Part shown: piece after piece, positions 17,768-25,287 of the stretch
Layout: every line of letters begins with the position of its first letter
Numbering within the stretch: position 1 is the stretch's first letter
Assembly: GCA_964579765.1 (NCBI GenBank)
Contig: CAZOIK010000372.1
Span: forward strand, 1 to 33,061
Origin: DATNBT01 sp964579765
GTDB taxonomy: Bacteria; Acidobacteriota; Vicinamibacteria; Vicinamibacterales; CAVVIG01
Length of the DNA stretch: 33,061 nt
Reading direction: 5' to 3'
Notes under the pieces: model-generated
Seen by the model: only the letters and a program-made list of their open reading frames with translations
Database searches by the model: none
What the model was told of the DNA's origin: nothing
Program-made: the position numbers and the translations under genes

Positions 17768-19045
17768 CTACAACCGGAAGAACGGCGCGCGCGAGGCCGC
17801 CGACGCCCCGCCCGGCTGCTCGGACGTGATCACCTCGTCGCCCTCGCGAAGCGCTCCGCCCGTGATCTCGACGTAGGCGTCGTCGTCGAGGCCGGTGGTC
17901 ACCGGTACTGCCGTGGCGCGCCCTTCGCGCACGACCCAGACCTGCGACGCCGGTGCGGCGCGCTGGGCCGCGCCGCTCGCGAGACCGCCCGGGACGTAGC
18001 GCAGCGCCGCGCCGGGCACCCGCAGCACGCGATCGCGCCGGTCGATGACAATGCGGACGGTCGCGGTCATGCCGGGCTTGAGCACGAGGTCCGGGTTGCG
18101 CACGCTGACCACCACGTCGTAGGTCACGACGTTCTGCACCGTCTGCGGCGCCTGTCGCACCTCCGTCACGCGGCCCTCGAAGACCCGGCGCGGAAACGCC
18201 TCGACCGTGAACGTCGCCGCGTTGCCCACCCTGATGCCGCCGATGTCGCTTTCGCTGACGTTCGCGTCCACCTGCATCTCGGTCAGGTCGGCCGCGATGA
18301 GGAACAGCGTCGGTGTCTGAAAACTCGCCGCCACGGTCTGCCCCATCGTCACGTTGCGGGCGATGACGGTGCCGTTCACCGGCGAGACGATGTCGGTGTA
18401 GGCGAGGTTGATCTCGGCGGCGTGCAACGCGGCCTGATGCTGATCGATCGACGATCTGTCCACCTCGACCTGCGACTGCGCCTGGTCGTAGGCGCTTTTC
18501 GCGCTGTCGAACGCGTCCTGCGAGACGATGCCTCGCGCGTGCAGATCGCGCGTACGCTCGAAGGTGGCCTTCGCGTACTCGAGGCCCGTCTGGTCCTTCC
18601 CGAGCTGGGCCTTCGCGGTGGAGAGATTCGCGCGGTCCTGTTCGACGATCGTCTGATACGGACGCGGGTCGATCTTCGCGCAGAGCTGTCCCTGCCTGAC
18701 GATCGTGTTGTAGTCGCAGTAGAGCGCCTGAATGACGCCCGACACGTACGTGCCGACCTGGACGGTCGTGACCGGGTTGACCGATCCGCTCGCCGTGACC
18801 GTGCGCGTGATCGCGCCGACCGTCACGGGCGTCGTGACGTAGTGCGGCGCCGCCGTGGCGGACGCGGCCGTCCTGCGCCACTGCACGACGCCGGCGGCGG
18901 CGGCGAGGACGAGCGCGATCAGCAGCAGCCAACGCCGCCAATGCGGTCGCGTGGTAGGCACAGTCGCGCGCGGAGCAGGCGCCGCCGGAGCCGCGGCCGG
19001 CGCGGCGGGCGTCATCGGGACAATCCGGAGATCCTGTGGGCTCAT
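17768..19045 (-). CDS. macA: MacA-like periplasmic adaptor
   Basis: A 425-residue membrane-fusion protein. A proline/alanine-rich cytoplasmic leader is followed by a transmembrane helix (WLLLIALVLAAAAGVV, about 39-54), then the lipoyl domain and a coiled-coil hairpin (about 130-215). The beta-barrel and a C-terminal membrane-proximal domain with GLDDDAYVEITGGALREGDEVIT near 384-407 are characteristic of MacA. It couples MacB to TolC. The ATG at 19045 has GGAGGAG just upstream. It is the first gene of the run, 2 bp before macB. A sigma-54 promoter signature and a palindrome lie directly upstream. Confidence 0.93.
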   Translation of the reverse strand: MSPQDLRIVPMTPAAPAAAPAAPAPRATVPTTRPHWRRWLLLIALVLAAAAGVVQWRRTAASATAAPHYVTTPVTVGAITRTVTASGSVNPVTTVQVGTYVSGVIQALYCDYNTIVRQGQLCAKIDPRPYQTIVEQDRANLSTAKAQLGKDQTGLEYAKATFERTRDLHARGIVSQDAFDSAKSAYDQAQSQVEVDRSSIDQHQAALHAAEINLAYTDIVSPVNGTVIARNVTMGQTVAASFQTPTLFLIAADLTEMQVDANVSESDIGGIRVGNAATFTVEAFPRRVFEGRVTEVRQAPQTVQNVVTYDVVVSVRNPDLVLKPGMTATVRIVIDRRDRVLRVPGAALRYVPGGLASGAAQRAAPASQVWVVREGRATAVPVTTGLDDDAYVEITGGALREGDEVITSEQPGGASAASRAPFFRL

Positions 19046-19070
19046 GAACTCCTCCGGCGGCGATTTCTCG

Positions 19071-19088
19071 CTGACGGAAAACCGTCAG
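19071..19088. promoter_or_regulatory. CTGACGGAAAACCGTCAG palindrome
   Basis: A perfect 7-bp inverted repeat around AAAA, in the macA leader between the predicted start (19088) and the ATG. It could be an operator, an activator site for the divergent gene (centre about 158 bp upstream of that predicted start), or an RNA hairpin at the 5' end of the efflux mRNA. GACGGAAA-N-CCGTCA also occurs at 24196-24210. Confidence 0.6.
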
Positions 19089-19098
19089 TGATATCCAA

Positions 19099-19114
19099 GG
19101 CAATCGCCGTGCCC
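19099..19114 (-). promoter_or_regulatory. sigma-54 promoter for the macA operon
   Basis: On the minus strand this reads GGGCACGGCGATTGCC, a full match to GGCACG-N4-TTGC with correct spacing. The predicted start is about 19088, giving a 43-nt leader that begins at the palindrome and includes the GGAGGAG site. Confidence 0.65.
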
Positions 19115-19211
19115 CGTGGCGCGTGGCGCGCTGCGCCGCGAAATGCGCGCGGCTCCACCGCATCAGCGCGTGATTTTTCGACGAGCCGTGGAATGTTCCG
19201 CGAACGATCGC

Positions 19212-19227
19212 GGGCACGAACGTTGCG
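19212..19227 (+). promoter_or_regulatory. sigma-54 promoter for the HAD-HerA fusion gene
   Basis: Reads GGGCACGAACGTTGCG, a full match to GGCACG-N4-TTGC with correct spacing. The predicted start is about 19238, a 17-nt leader before the ATG at 19255. It is divergent from the macA promoter about 100 bp away. Confidence 0.65.
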
Positions 19228-19254
19228 AACCGATCGGCGGGTGACGGTGACGCG

Positions 19255-21030
19255 ATGAAGTTCGGAGCCCTCGCGCTGGACTACGACGGGACGATTGCCG
19301 TTGACGGCACCCTGCACCCCGCCGTGCGCGACGCGATCGGCGAGGTGCGGCGCCGCGGCATCGTCGTCGTGCTCGTGACCGGACGGCGGCTGCCCGACTT
19401 GCGCCGGGTCGCCGGCGACTTGAGCTGCTTCGACGCGATCGTCGCCGAGAACGGCGCGGTGCTCGAGTATCCCGCGACCGGACGCCACGTCCTCCTCGGC
19501 CATCCCGCCAATGCCGCGGTCGTGCACGCGTTGCGGCGCGAGGGTGTGCACGTCGGCATCGGCGAATGCGTGATCGAGATGGACGCCAACGCCGCACCCG
19601 TCGCGCTCGGCGTGGTGCGCCGGCTCGAGCAGCCGCTGATCCTGGCGTTCAACCGCGGCCGCCTCATGCTGCTGCCGCAGGCCGTCGCCAAGTCGACCGG
19701 GCTGCGCCAGCTGCTGTTCGCCCTGCGGCTGTCGATTCACAACACGATCGGCATCGGCGACGCCGAGAACGACCACGACCTGCTCGACGCCTGCGAGGTG
19801 GGCGTCGCCGTCGGCTGGGGCAGCGCCGCGCTGCGCGCCGTCGCCGACGAAGTCATCGCGGGCAGCGGCCCCGACGCGGTGGCCGAGTACATCCGCGCCG
19901 TCGCGCAGCAGCCGCGTCTCTCCGCCGCTCAGATGGGACGGCGCCAGCTCGTGCTCGGCCGCGAGCACAACGGCGAGACGGTCAGCCTGGCGATTCGCGG
20001 CCGCACCATCGTGATTGCCGGCGAGCCGGGCAGCGGCAAGTCCTATGTCGCCGGGCTCATCTGCGAGCAGCTGATCCTGCAGGGCTACTCGCTCTGCATC
20101 GTCGATCCCGAGGGCGACTACCGCTGCCTCGAGTCGCTGCCGGGCGTGGTCACGCTGGGCGGAGACGATCCGCCTCCGCAGGCGCGCGAGCTGACGCGTG
20201 CGCTGCGGCATCCGGACATTACCGTCATCATCGACCTGTCGAAGATGCCGCACCGCGCGAAGGTGGACTATCTCGACACGCTGCTCCCGATGCTCGCGGG
20301 ACTGCGCCGCCGCACGGGACTCCCGCACCGGATCGTGCTCGACGAGGCGCACTACTTCCTCGGCGCGAGGGACGGCGCGCGCCTGCTCGACCCCGAGCTC
20401 GCCGGCTACATCCTCGTCACGTATCGCGTGTCGGGCCTCGACCCGGCCGTCCGCGACCCGCGCGAGTCGGTGGTCATCGTCACGCGCGAGACCGACAGGT
20501 TCGAAATCGAAGCGCTGCGCGGCATGTACGCGCCGTCGCCGTCACGCGAGCTCTCGCCGTCGGTGTTCCAGGAGCTGGCGGAGAACGAAGCGGCGCTTCT
20601 GCCAGGGGCGATCGAATCGCACGGCCACCTGCGACGGTTCCGGCTGGCGCCGCGCATGACCGAGCACGTCCGGCATCGCAGCAAGTACCTCGACATGCCG
20701 GTCGTCGAATCACAGGCGTTCGTCTTCTCCGACGGCGGGCGCGCCATCGCCGACGTGCGCACGCTCAAAGCGTTCACGGGTCTGCTGCTGACGCTGCCCG
20801 CGCCAGTCGTGGACGCGCACCTGCGCCGGCACGACTTCTCGCAGTGGATTGACGGCGTATTCCGCGATCACCCGCTCGCGGCGCATCTGCGCGCGCTCGA
20901 GTCGCGCGTCAGCGAAGACGACACGCGCGACATCACCGAGTCGATCACGCAGGCGATCCGCGCGCGATACGAGACGTCTACCGAGCCGTGCGCGCGGGAG
21001 CAGGCGCAGTGCGCGCCAGATGCCGCGTGA
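19255..21030 (+). CDS. HAD phosphatase - HerA/DUF87-like ATPase - DUF5752-like fusion
   Basis: A 591-residue protein in three parts. Residues 1-220 are a HAD-IIB phosphatase: DYDGT with nucleophile Asp9 and Asp11, VLVTGRR, and GDAENDHD at 168-175. Residues about 225-470 are a HerA/DUF87-like P-loop ATPase: GEPGSGKS at 256-263, VDPEGDY shortly after, and Walker B IVLDEAH with Asp363 and Glu364. Residues about 483-560 resemble DUF5752: a single Phe-rich strand, then HLRRHDFSQWIDGVF and HPLAAHLRALE. All catalytic residues of the first two parts are present. HAD-IIB enzymes act on sugar phosphates and related substrates; the ATPase part resembles hexameric DNA or protein translocases. The joint function is unknown. 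The 3' end overlaps the convergent hydrolase gene by 53 bp. Confidence 0.85.
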   Translation: MKFGALALDYDGTIAVDGTLHPAVRDAIGEVRRRGIVVVLVTGRRLPDLRRVAGDLSCFDAIVAENGAVLEYPATGRHVLLGHPANAAVVHALRREGVHVGIGECVIEMDANAAPVALGVVRRLEQPLILAFNRGRLMLLPQAVAKSTGLRQLLFALRLSIHNTIGIGDAENDHDLLDACEVGVAVGWGSAALRAVADEVIAGSGPDAVAEYIRAVAQQPRLSAAQMGRRQLVLGREHNGETVSLAIRGRTIVIAGEPGSGKSYVAGLICEQLILQGYSLCIVDPEGDYRCLESLPGVVTLGGDDPPPQARELTRALRHPDITVIIDLSKMPHRAKVDYLDTLLPMLAGLRRRTGLPHRIVLDEAHYFLGARDGARLLDPELAGYILVTYRVSGLDPAVRDPRESVVIVTRETDRFEIEALRGMYAPSPSRELSPSVFQELAENEAALLPGAIESHGHLRRFRLAPRMTEHVRHRSKYLDMPVVESQAFVFSDGGRAIADVRTLKAFTGLLLTLPAPVVDAHLRRHDFSQWIDGVFRDHPLAAHLRALESRVSEDDTRDITESITQAIRARYETSTEPCAREQAQCAPDAA

Positions 21031-21649
21031 ACCAGCCGGCCGCCAGTTCGGCCACGCGCTCGAGCGTGCCGGGCTCCTCGAACAGGTGCGTCGCCCCCGG
21101 CACGATCTCCAGCTGCACCTCGTGGCGCATCCGCCGCATCGCGTCGCGATTCATGGCGATGACGGGCGTGTCGTCGCCGCCGACAATGAGCAGCGTCGGC
21201 GCCGAGACGTGCGGCAGGCTGTCGCCCGCGAGGTCGGGACGCCCGCCGCGTGACACGACGGCGGCGACCTCGCGCGGACGGGCGGCCGCGGCCATGAGCG
21301 CGGCGCCGCCGCCGGTGCTCGCGCCGAACAACCCGATCTGGAGCGCCGTCGTCCGCCGGTCCCGCTTCAGCCAATCGACGATGCCGACCAGCCGGTGTGC
21401 CAGCATCGGGATGTCGAACCGCAGGTGCGCGGTGTGCCGATCGACGGCCTCTTCTTCCGGCGTCAGGAGGTCGATCAGCAGCGTCGCGAGACCGTCTTGC
21501 TCGAGCACGCGCGCCACGAACTGGTTGCGGCTGCTGAACCGGCTGCTGCCGCTGCCGTGCGCGAACAGCACGACGCCGCGCGCGTCCGGCGGGACGGACA
21601 GCTCGCCCACCAGCTGCTGCGAATCGACGGGAACGGCGATGGTGGCCAT
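20978..21649 (-). CDS. Alpha/beta hydrolase, dienelactone-hydrolase-like
   Basis: A 223-residue cytoplasmic hydrolase. The nucleophile elbow is FGASTGGG (Ser111), the oxyanion region VVLFAHGSGSS, a likely acid at Asp159/160 in VGGDDTPV, and His188 in GATHLFEEPG. This type is repeatedly found next to or fused with phosphoribosyltransferase-like proteins in stress clusters, as here, but its substrate is not established. It starts 15 bp after the upstream fusion gene; AAGGAGG lies 10 nt before the ATG. The C-terminal 53 bp overlap the convergent HAD-HerA gene. Confidence 0.88.
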   Translation of the reverse strand: MATIAVPVDSQQLVGELSVPPDARGVVLFAHGSGSSRFSSRNQFVARVLEQDGLATLLIDLLTPEEEAVDRHTAHLRFDIPMLAHRLVGIVDWLKRDRRTTALQIGLFGASTGGGAALMAAAARPREVAAVVSRGGRPDLAGDSLPHVSAPTLLIVGGDDTPVIAMNRDAMRRMRHEVQLEIVPGATHLFEEPGTLERVAELAAGWFTRHLARTAPAPARTAR

Positions 21650-21664
21650 GGCTGGAACGCCTCC

Positions 21665-23629
21665 TTACAGCCCCGATGGATACGTCTCGGCGACTTCGCC
21701 CGCTTCCCACCCGGCGCTGCGCTCGAGCGGCTCGACGGCGCGCGTCTCGTCGATGTGAATGACGTAGTCGAACTGATCGGCCAGATGCGCGTGGAAGTAG
21801 TGGCTCTGACGCTCGGTGCGCGGGATGTAGAGCACGCCAATCGCGCGCTCGAGATGCGGCCCGGCGAGCGCCTGCGCGAGCGCGGGCTCGCTCCTGAGCG
21901 GCAGCAGGAATCGGGGAATCTGCGCCTCGTGAAAGAGGCGTTCATAGCTGCCCGCCAGCGACTGGCGGACGTGCTTGCGCTCGGGCGGGCCGTCCCACTC
22001 GGACGCCGCGGTCACGGTGCCGGCGTGCGTCGTGAAGCCGATGTTGACGCAGTCGGTCCCGAAGCGCTCGCGCACGAGCTGCCCGACGTTGAGCTCGCCG
22101 GACTGTCCCATGTCGGTCGCACGCGCATCGCCCAGATGCGAGTTGTGCGCCCACAGGACGAGGCGGGCGCCCTTCTGCCGCTGGTCGAGAAACGCCAGCA
22201 GCTCTTCGACGGTCTGCGCCATGTGTCCGTCGCGCAGGTTCCACGACTCGGCCCGGCCGCCGAACATCGAGCGGTAGTATTCCTCGGCGTTGCGGACGAG
22301 CCGCGCGTTCTGCGCGGCGAAGAAGAAGTCGTCGGCGGCCACCCGGCCGTCGCGGCTGGCGTACTCGGCGCGCCGCCGCTGCAGATCCACGAGCTCGGCG
22401 AGCACCTCGCGCTCGCAGGTCGGCGTCAGGCCGAACGCGGCCGCATAGCCGTACTGCTGCATCTCGTCGCCGAACTGATCGAAGCAGGCGTAGCGGACAC
22501 GCGCGCGGCGCGCGGCGTCGGGATCCACCTTGTCCAGGTACGCCAGCACGGCCTGAATCGACGCGCGGAGGCTGTACAAATCGAGGCCGTAGAAGCCCGC
22601 GCGGCGCTCCGCCGGCTGCGTGTCGTTGTGGGCGCGCAGCCAGCCGATGAAGTCGAGCACGTCGGCGTTGCGCCACATCCACATCGGGAAGCGTCCGAAG
22701 TCGTTCAGCGCCTGCACCGCGTCCTCGTCGGATCCGACACCGCGCACGTACCGATTCACGCGATAGGCGTCGGGCCAGTCGGCCTCGACCGCGACTCCGG
22801 CGAAGCCCTTCTCCGCGATGAGCCGCTCGGTGATCAGCGCGCGTTCCCGATAGAACTCGTGCGTGCCGTGCGTGGCCTCGCCGATCATCACGATGCGTGC
22901 GCCGCCGATCGCGTCGATCAGGCCGCTGTAGTCGCGCGCGCTCTCCGACAGCCGGACCGCGTGCCGCCGTATCGCCACGACTGGGTCGGCGCTTTCAACG
23001 GGGCGCGCAAGGAGCTGCCGCACTTCCTCGTCGGTCGTCTGCGCGAACTGCCGGTACCAGAGGCCGACGGCCTGGAACGGCTCGGGCGTGGCAACGCAGA
23101 CGACCTCGTCGGCCACGTGCCGGAGCCGTTCGCACGTCTCGCGCGCGCCGACGGGCACAGCCACGACGATGCGCGCCGGCTCGAGCCGGCGCAGCGCCAG
23201 CACCGCCGCCTGCATCGTCGATCCGGTCGCCAGCCCGTCGTCGATGACGATGACGACTTTGCCGCGCAGGTCGGGGCGCGGCCGACCCTCGCGGTAGAGC
23301 GTGTCGCGGCGATCGAGCTCGAGCTGCTCGCGCACCGCGACCTGCCGGACCGCGGCGGCGGGCACGCCGAGGTCGCGAATCAGGTCGTCGCTCAACACCT
23401 CGACTCCGCCTTCGGCGATGGCGCCCATGGCGAGCTCGGGATGGCCGGGCACGCCAAGCTTGCGCACCAGGAACAGATCGAACGGCGCGTGCAGCGCCCG
23501 CGCCACTTCCGCCGCGACCGGTACGCCACCCCGCGGCAGCGCGAGGACGACGACGTCCGCGCGGTTCCCGTATTGCTTGAGCTCCGTCGCGAGGCGGCGC
23601 CCCGCGTCCACGCGATCTGTGAAGATCAT
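21665..23629 (-). CDS. Phosphoribosyltransferase - erythromycin esterase fusion
   Basis: A 654-residue two-domain protein. Residues 1-215 are a type I phosphoribosyltransferase: LALPRGGVPVAAEVA, then the PRPP loop IDDGLATGST (129-138). Residues about 225-654 are an erythromycin-esterase-like domain: GEATHGTHEFYRER from 250, EADWPDAYRVNRYV, and AHNSHLGDAR with the conserved histidines. Ere-type enzymes hydrolyse the macrolactone ring, but most of this broad family has no tested activity. The fusion recurs in bacterial stress islands, so a stress-linked role is as likely as resistance. It follows the HPF-like gene by 22 bp and precedes the hydrolase. Confidence 0.93.
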   Translation of the reverse strand: MIFTDRVDAGRRLATELKQYGNRADVVVLALPRGGVPVAAEVARALHAPFDLFLVRKLGVPGHPELAMGAIAEGGVEVLSDDLIRDLGVPAAAVRQVAVREQLELDRRDTLYREGRPRPDLRGKVVIVIDDGLATGSTMQAAVLALRRLEPARIVVAVPVGARETCERLRHVADEVVCVATPEPFQAVGLWYRQFAQTTDEEVRQLLARPVESADPVVAIRRHAVRLSESARDYSGLIDAIGGARIVMIGEATHGTHEFYRERALITERLIAEKGFAGVAVEADWPDAYRVNRYVRGVGSDEDAVQALNDFGRFPMWMWRNADVLDFIGWLRAHNDTQPAERRAGFYGLDLYSLRASIQAVLAYLDKVDPDAARRARVRYACFDQFGDEMQQYGYAAAFGLTPTCEREVLAELVDLQRRRAEYASRDGRVAADDFFFAAQNARLVRNAEEYYRSMFGGRAESWNLRDGHMAQTVEELLAFLDQRQKGARLVLWAHNSHLGDARATDMGQSGELNVGQLVRERFGTDCVNIGFTTHAGTVTAASEWDGPPERKHVRQSLAGSYERLFHEAQIPRFLLPLRSEPALAQALAGPHLERAIGVLYIPRTERQSHYFHAHLADQFDYVIHIDETRAVEPLERSAGWEAGEVAETYPSGL

Positions 23630-23651
23630 CGCCGTGCTCCGTTTCGTCAGG

Positions 23652-24068
23652 CTACGTGCGCGCCGTCGCCGTCTTCGTCGTATGCGCCTTCATCTCGAGC
23701 CGGCGCCGCCGCGCGTAGTCCTGCAGCTGCCGCTTGACGGCCGCGAACGCGTTGTTGACGACGAGCAGCGCGTCCTTGCGCGCGCCCGGATCCTCCGTGC
23801 TTTTCGCCGGTGCCGCGATGACCTCGTCTTTCGGGGCGCGTTTCTGCGGCGCATGGCTCACGGCGATCTCCTCGCCGGGGACGCTGAGATCGATGTGCAC
23901 TTCGAAGCGGTTGCCGTGGTCGTGATGCCGGTGCGGAATGGACACCAGCACGCGGCAGGCGACGATATCGGGACAGTACGTCTCGAGCTTCGCCGCACGT
24001 TCGCGGATCTCGTTCTGCAGCCATTCGCTCGACTTCATGTTGCGAAACGTGACTTCGACTCGGCCCAT
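23652..24068 (-). CDS. HPF/RaiA-like ribosome hibernation factor
   Basis: A 138-residue protein. The S30AE-like domain (about 1-80) starts VEVTFRNMKSSEWLQNEI, followed by LETYCPDIVACRVLVSIPHRHHDHGNRF and IDLSVPGEEIAV, the pattern of sigma-54 modulation/HPF proteins that bind the small ribosomal subunit and stop translation in stationary phase. A basic C-terminal helix (VKRQLQDYARRRRLEMK) ends it. It is shorter than long HPF and lacks its dimerising tail. It is the first gene of a run with the fusion enzyme and the hydrolase. Confidence 0.85.
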   Translation of the reverse strand: MGRVEVTFRNMKSSEWLQNEIRERAAKLETYCPDIVACRVLVSIPHRHHDHGNRFEVHIDLSVPGEEIAVSHAPQKRAPKDEVIAAPAKSTEDPGARKDALLVVNNAFAAVKRQLQDYARRRRLEMKAHTTKTATART

Positions 24069-24092
24069 AGGGCACCTCGCGGCTCATCCAGT

Positions 24093-24134
24093 GTCCGCCT
24101 TCAGGCGGACCCGTCCGGCCGGCTGAAGCCGGCC
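24093..24134. repeat. Pair of perfect GC-rich hairpins
   Basis: GTCCGCC-TTCA-GGCGGAC (24093-24110) and GGCCGGC-TGAA-GCCGGCC (24117-24134) are two 7-bp perfect stems with complementary TTCA and TGAA loops, 6 bp apart. The pattern resembles dispersed REP-like intergenic repeats of GC-rich genomes. Only one copy is in the window. It would lie in the leader of the HPF-like mRNA. Confidence 0.6.
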
Positions 24135-24150
24135 ACTACGTCGACACCGA

Positions 24151-24166
24151 AGCACGAATGACGCCA
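24151..24166 (-). promoter_or_regulatory. Possible sigma-54-like promoter for the HPF-like operon
   Basis: On the minus strand this reads TGGCGTCATTCGTGCT: TGGC, correct GG-N10-GC spacing and TGCT, but GTGC replaces TTGC. The predicted start is about 24140, giving a 72-nt leader that contains both hairpins at 24093-24134. Confidence 0.35.
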
Positions 24167-24195
24167 GCCCAAGCAGGCGCAGCCGTCGATCGAGC

Positions 24196-24209
24196 GACGG
24201 AAATCCGTC
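24196..24209. promoter_or_regulatory. GACGGAAATCCGTC palindromic motif, candidate activator site
   Basis: A 5-bp inverted repeat around AAAT between divergent promoters. It is centred about 43 bp upstream of the predicted CBS-gene start and about 62 bp upstream of the predicted HPF-like start. The core CGGAAATCCG also occurs at 5532-5541. Confidence 0.5.
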
Positions 24210-24219
24210 ATCGGGATGC

Positions 24220-24235
24220 TGGCACTGCGGTTGCT
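24220..24235 (+). promoter_or_regulatory. sigma-54 promoter for the CBS gene
   Basis: Reads TGGCACTGCGGTTGCT, a perfect match to TGGCAC-N5-TTGCW. The predicted start is about 24246, giving a 35-nt leader before the ATG at 24281. This is the best -24/-12 site in the window. Confidence 0.75.
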
Positions 24236-24280
24236 GCTGTTCCGATTGTGCCGCGTCGCAGCGGAGAACTGGGGGCTGCC

Positions 24281-24736
24281 ATGCAGGTCAAAGAACTCAT
24301 GAAAACAGACGTCGCCGCATGCGCGCCGACGGACACGCTCGCCGACGTCGCCAAGCTGATGCGTGAGCGCCGTTGCGGCTTCATCCCCATCGTCGCCCAC
24401 ACGGGCGCGGTGGTGGGCGTCGTCACGGATCGCGACATCGGGCTGGCGGCCGGCGCATCGACCCGCGCCGCCGAACGGATTTCGGCAGCCGAGGTGATGT
24501 CGCAGCCGGTGTTCGGCTGCTTCGGGGACGAGAACGTCAAGACGGTGCTCGCGACGATGAGCGCGCACCACGTGCGGCGGCTGCCCGTGCTCGAGAAGGA
24601 ACACGGCCACCTCGTCGGCGTGCTGTCGCTCGACGACGTCGCGAAGGCGCCGCACCGGCGCGGAGGGCCGACGGCGGACGACGTCGCCGACACGCTGAAG
24701 CGGATTGTCTCTCCGCGATCAATCACGACGGCGTAG
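24281..24736 (+). CDS. CBS-domain pair protein
   Basis: A 151-residue protein made of two CBS motifs and little else. CBS1 covers about 7-65 (VKELMKTDVAACAPTDTLADVAKLM, then VGVVTDRDIGLAA) and CBS2 about 72-130 (AAEVMSQPVFGCF, then HLVGVLSLDDVAK). CBS pairs bind adenosine nucleotides or S-adenosylmethionine and act as energy sensors. The GVVTDRD sequence is the usual ribose-phosphate-contacting segment. The ATG at 24281 follows a G-rich stretch; a longer frame from 24158 would cross the promoter element and is rejected. The DUF5335-like gene follows by 22 bp and is probably co-transcribed. Confidence 0.92.
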   Translation: MQVKELMKTDVAACAPTDTLADVAKLMRERRCGFIPIVAHTGAVVGVVTDRDIGLAAGASTRAAERISAAEVMSQPVFGCFGDENVKTVLATMSAHHVRRLPVLEKEHGHLVGVLSLDDVAKAPHRRGGPTADDVADTLKRIVSPRSITTA

Positions 24737-24758
24737 CCGCAGTTCGGGAGGAGGGTGT

Positions 24759-25139
24759 ATGCGAACGACGGTCATTCCGCGCGCCGACTGGCGCGTGAAG
24801 CTCGACGAGTTCAGCACGACGCACGAGGGCTGGCGCGTGTCGCTCGAGCTCCTGGCGCCGGAGCTGGGCGCGCAGCCCGAGATCGACGACTTGCCGCTGC
24901 GCGGCGTGTCGGCCGAAGTCGGGGCGCGTGACTCGATCATCACGATTGCCGCGGGGTGGAAAGACTCCGAGCAGATCACGCACACGATCCACCAGCCGAC
25001 GCGCGTCCAGATCGAGCAGAGCGACGCGGGCGCCGACGTCGCGCTCGAGGTCGAGTCGTCGGATCATGCGAAGGCGATCCTGCGCTTCATGTCGCCGGCC
25101 GTGCCCGAGACCGTTGACGGCGTCCCGCGGCCGATGTAG
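24759..25139 (+). CDS. DUF5335-like protein
   Basis: A 126-residue cytoplasmic protein. It starts TTVIPRADWRVKLDEFSTTHEGWRV and continues with a mixed beta pattern; the PRADW opening and HEGWRVSLEL segment recall DUF5335, a family of unknown function seen beside CBS and universal stress genes. No catalytic motif is visible. The ATG at 24759 has GGGAGGAGG upstream. It is followed by a strong hairpin. Confidence 0.75.
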   Translation: MRTTVIPRADWRVKLDEFSTTHEGWRVSLELLAPELGAQPEIDDLPLRGVSAEVGARDSIITIAAGWKDSEQITHTIHQPTRVQIEQSDAGADVALEVESSDHAKAILRFMSPAVPETVDGVPRPM

Positions 25140-25150
25140 CCACGCGAACA

Positions 25151-25190
25151 GCCGGGAAGATTTCCCCGCTCCCCCGGGGAATCTCCCGGC
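25151..25190 (+). terminator. Hairpin after the CBS/DUF5335 operon
   Basis: The arms GCCGGGAAGATTTCCCCG and CGGGGAATCTCCCGGC pair almost fully with two one-base bulges around a short C-rich loop. It starts 12 bp after the stop codon. No T-tract follows, so it is a candidate terminator or mRNA-stabilising stem. Confidence 0.5.
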
Positions 25191-25258
25191 AGCCCCGTCA
25201 ACCCGCTGTAACTCCTCCGATTTCTCCCGCTAACTCGACGCGTTCGCGCACGCGGCCA

Positions 25259-25274
25259 TGGCACCAGCCTTGCG
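25259..25274 (+). promoter_or_regulatory. sigma-54 promoter upstream of the small unknown gene
   Basis: Reads TGGCACCAGCCTTGCG, matching TGGCAC-N5-TTGC with correct spacing. The predicted start is about 25285, 3 nt before the ATG at 25288. Either that small gene is leaderless or its real start is later and the main target is the PEGA gene at 25561. Confidence 0.6.
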
Positions 25275-25287
25275 GTAGCACCGATCC

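Noticed and set aside
15663..19217. A minus-strand frame extending MacB far upstream
   Set aside because: The extension beyond 17765 is antisense-like shadow sequence over macA, which has a proper signal, domains and Shine-Dalgarno.
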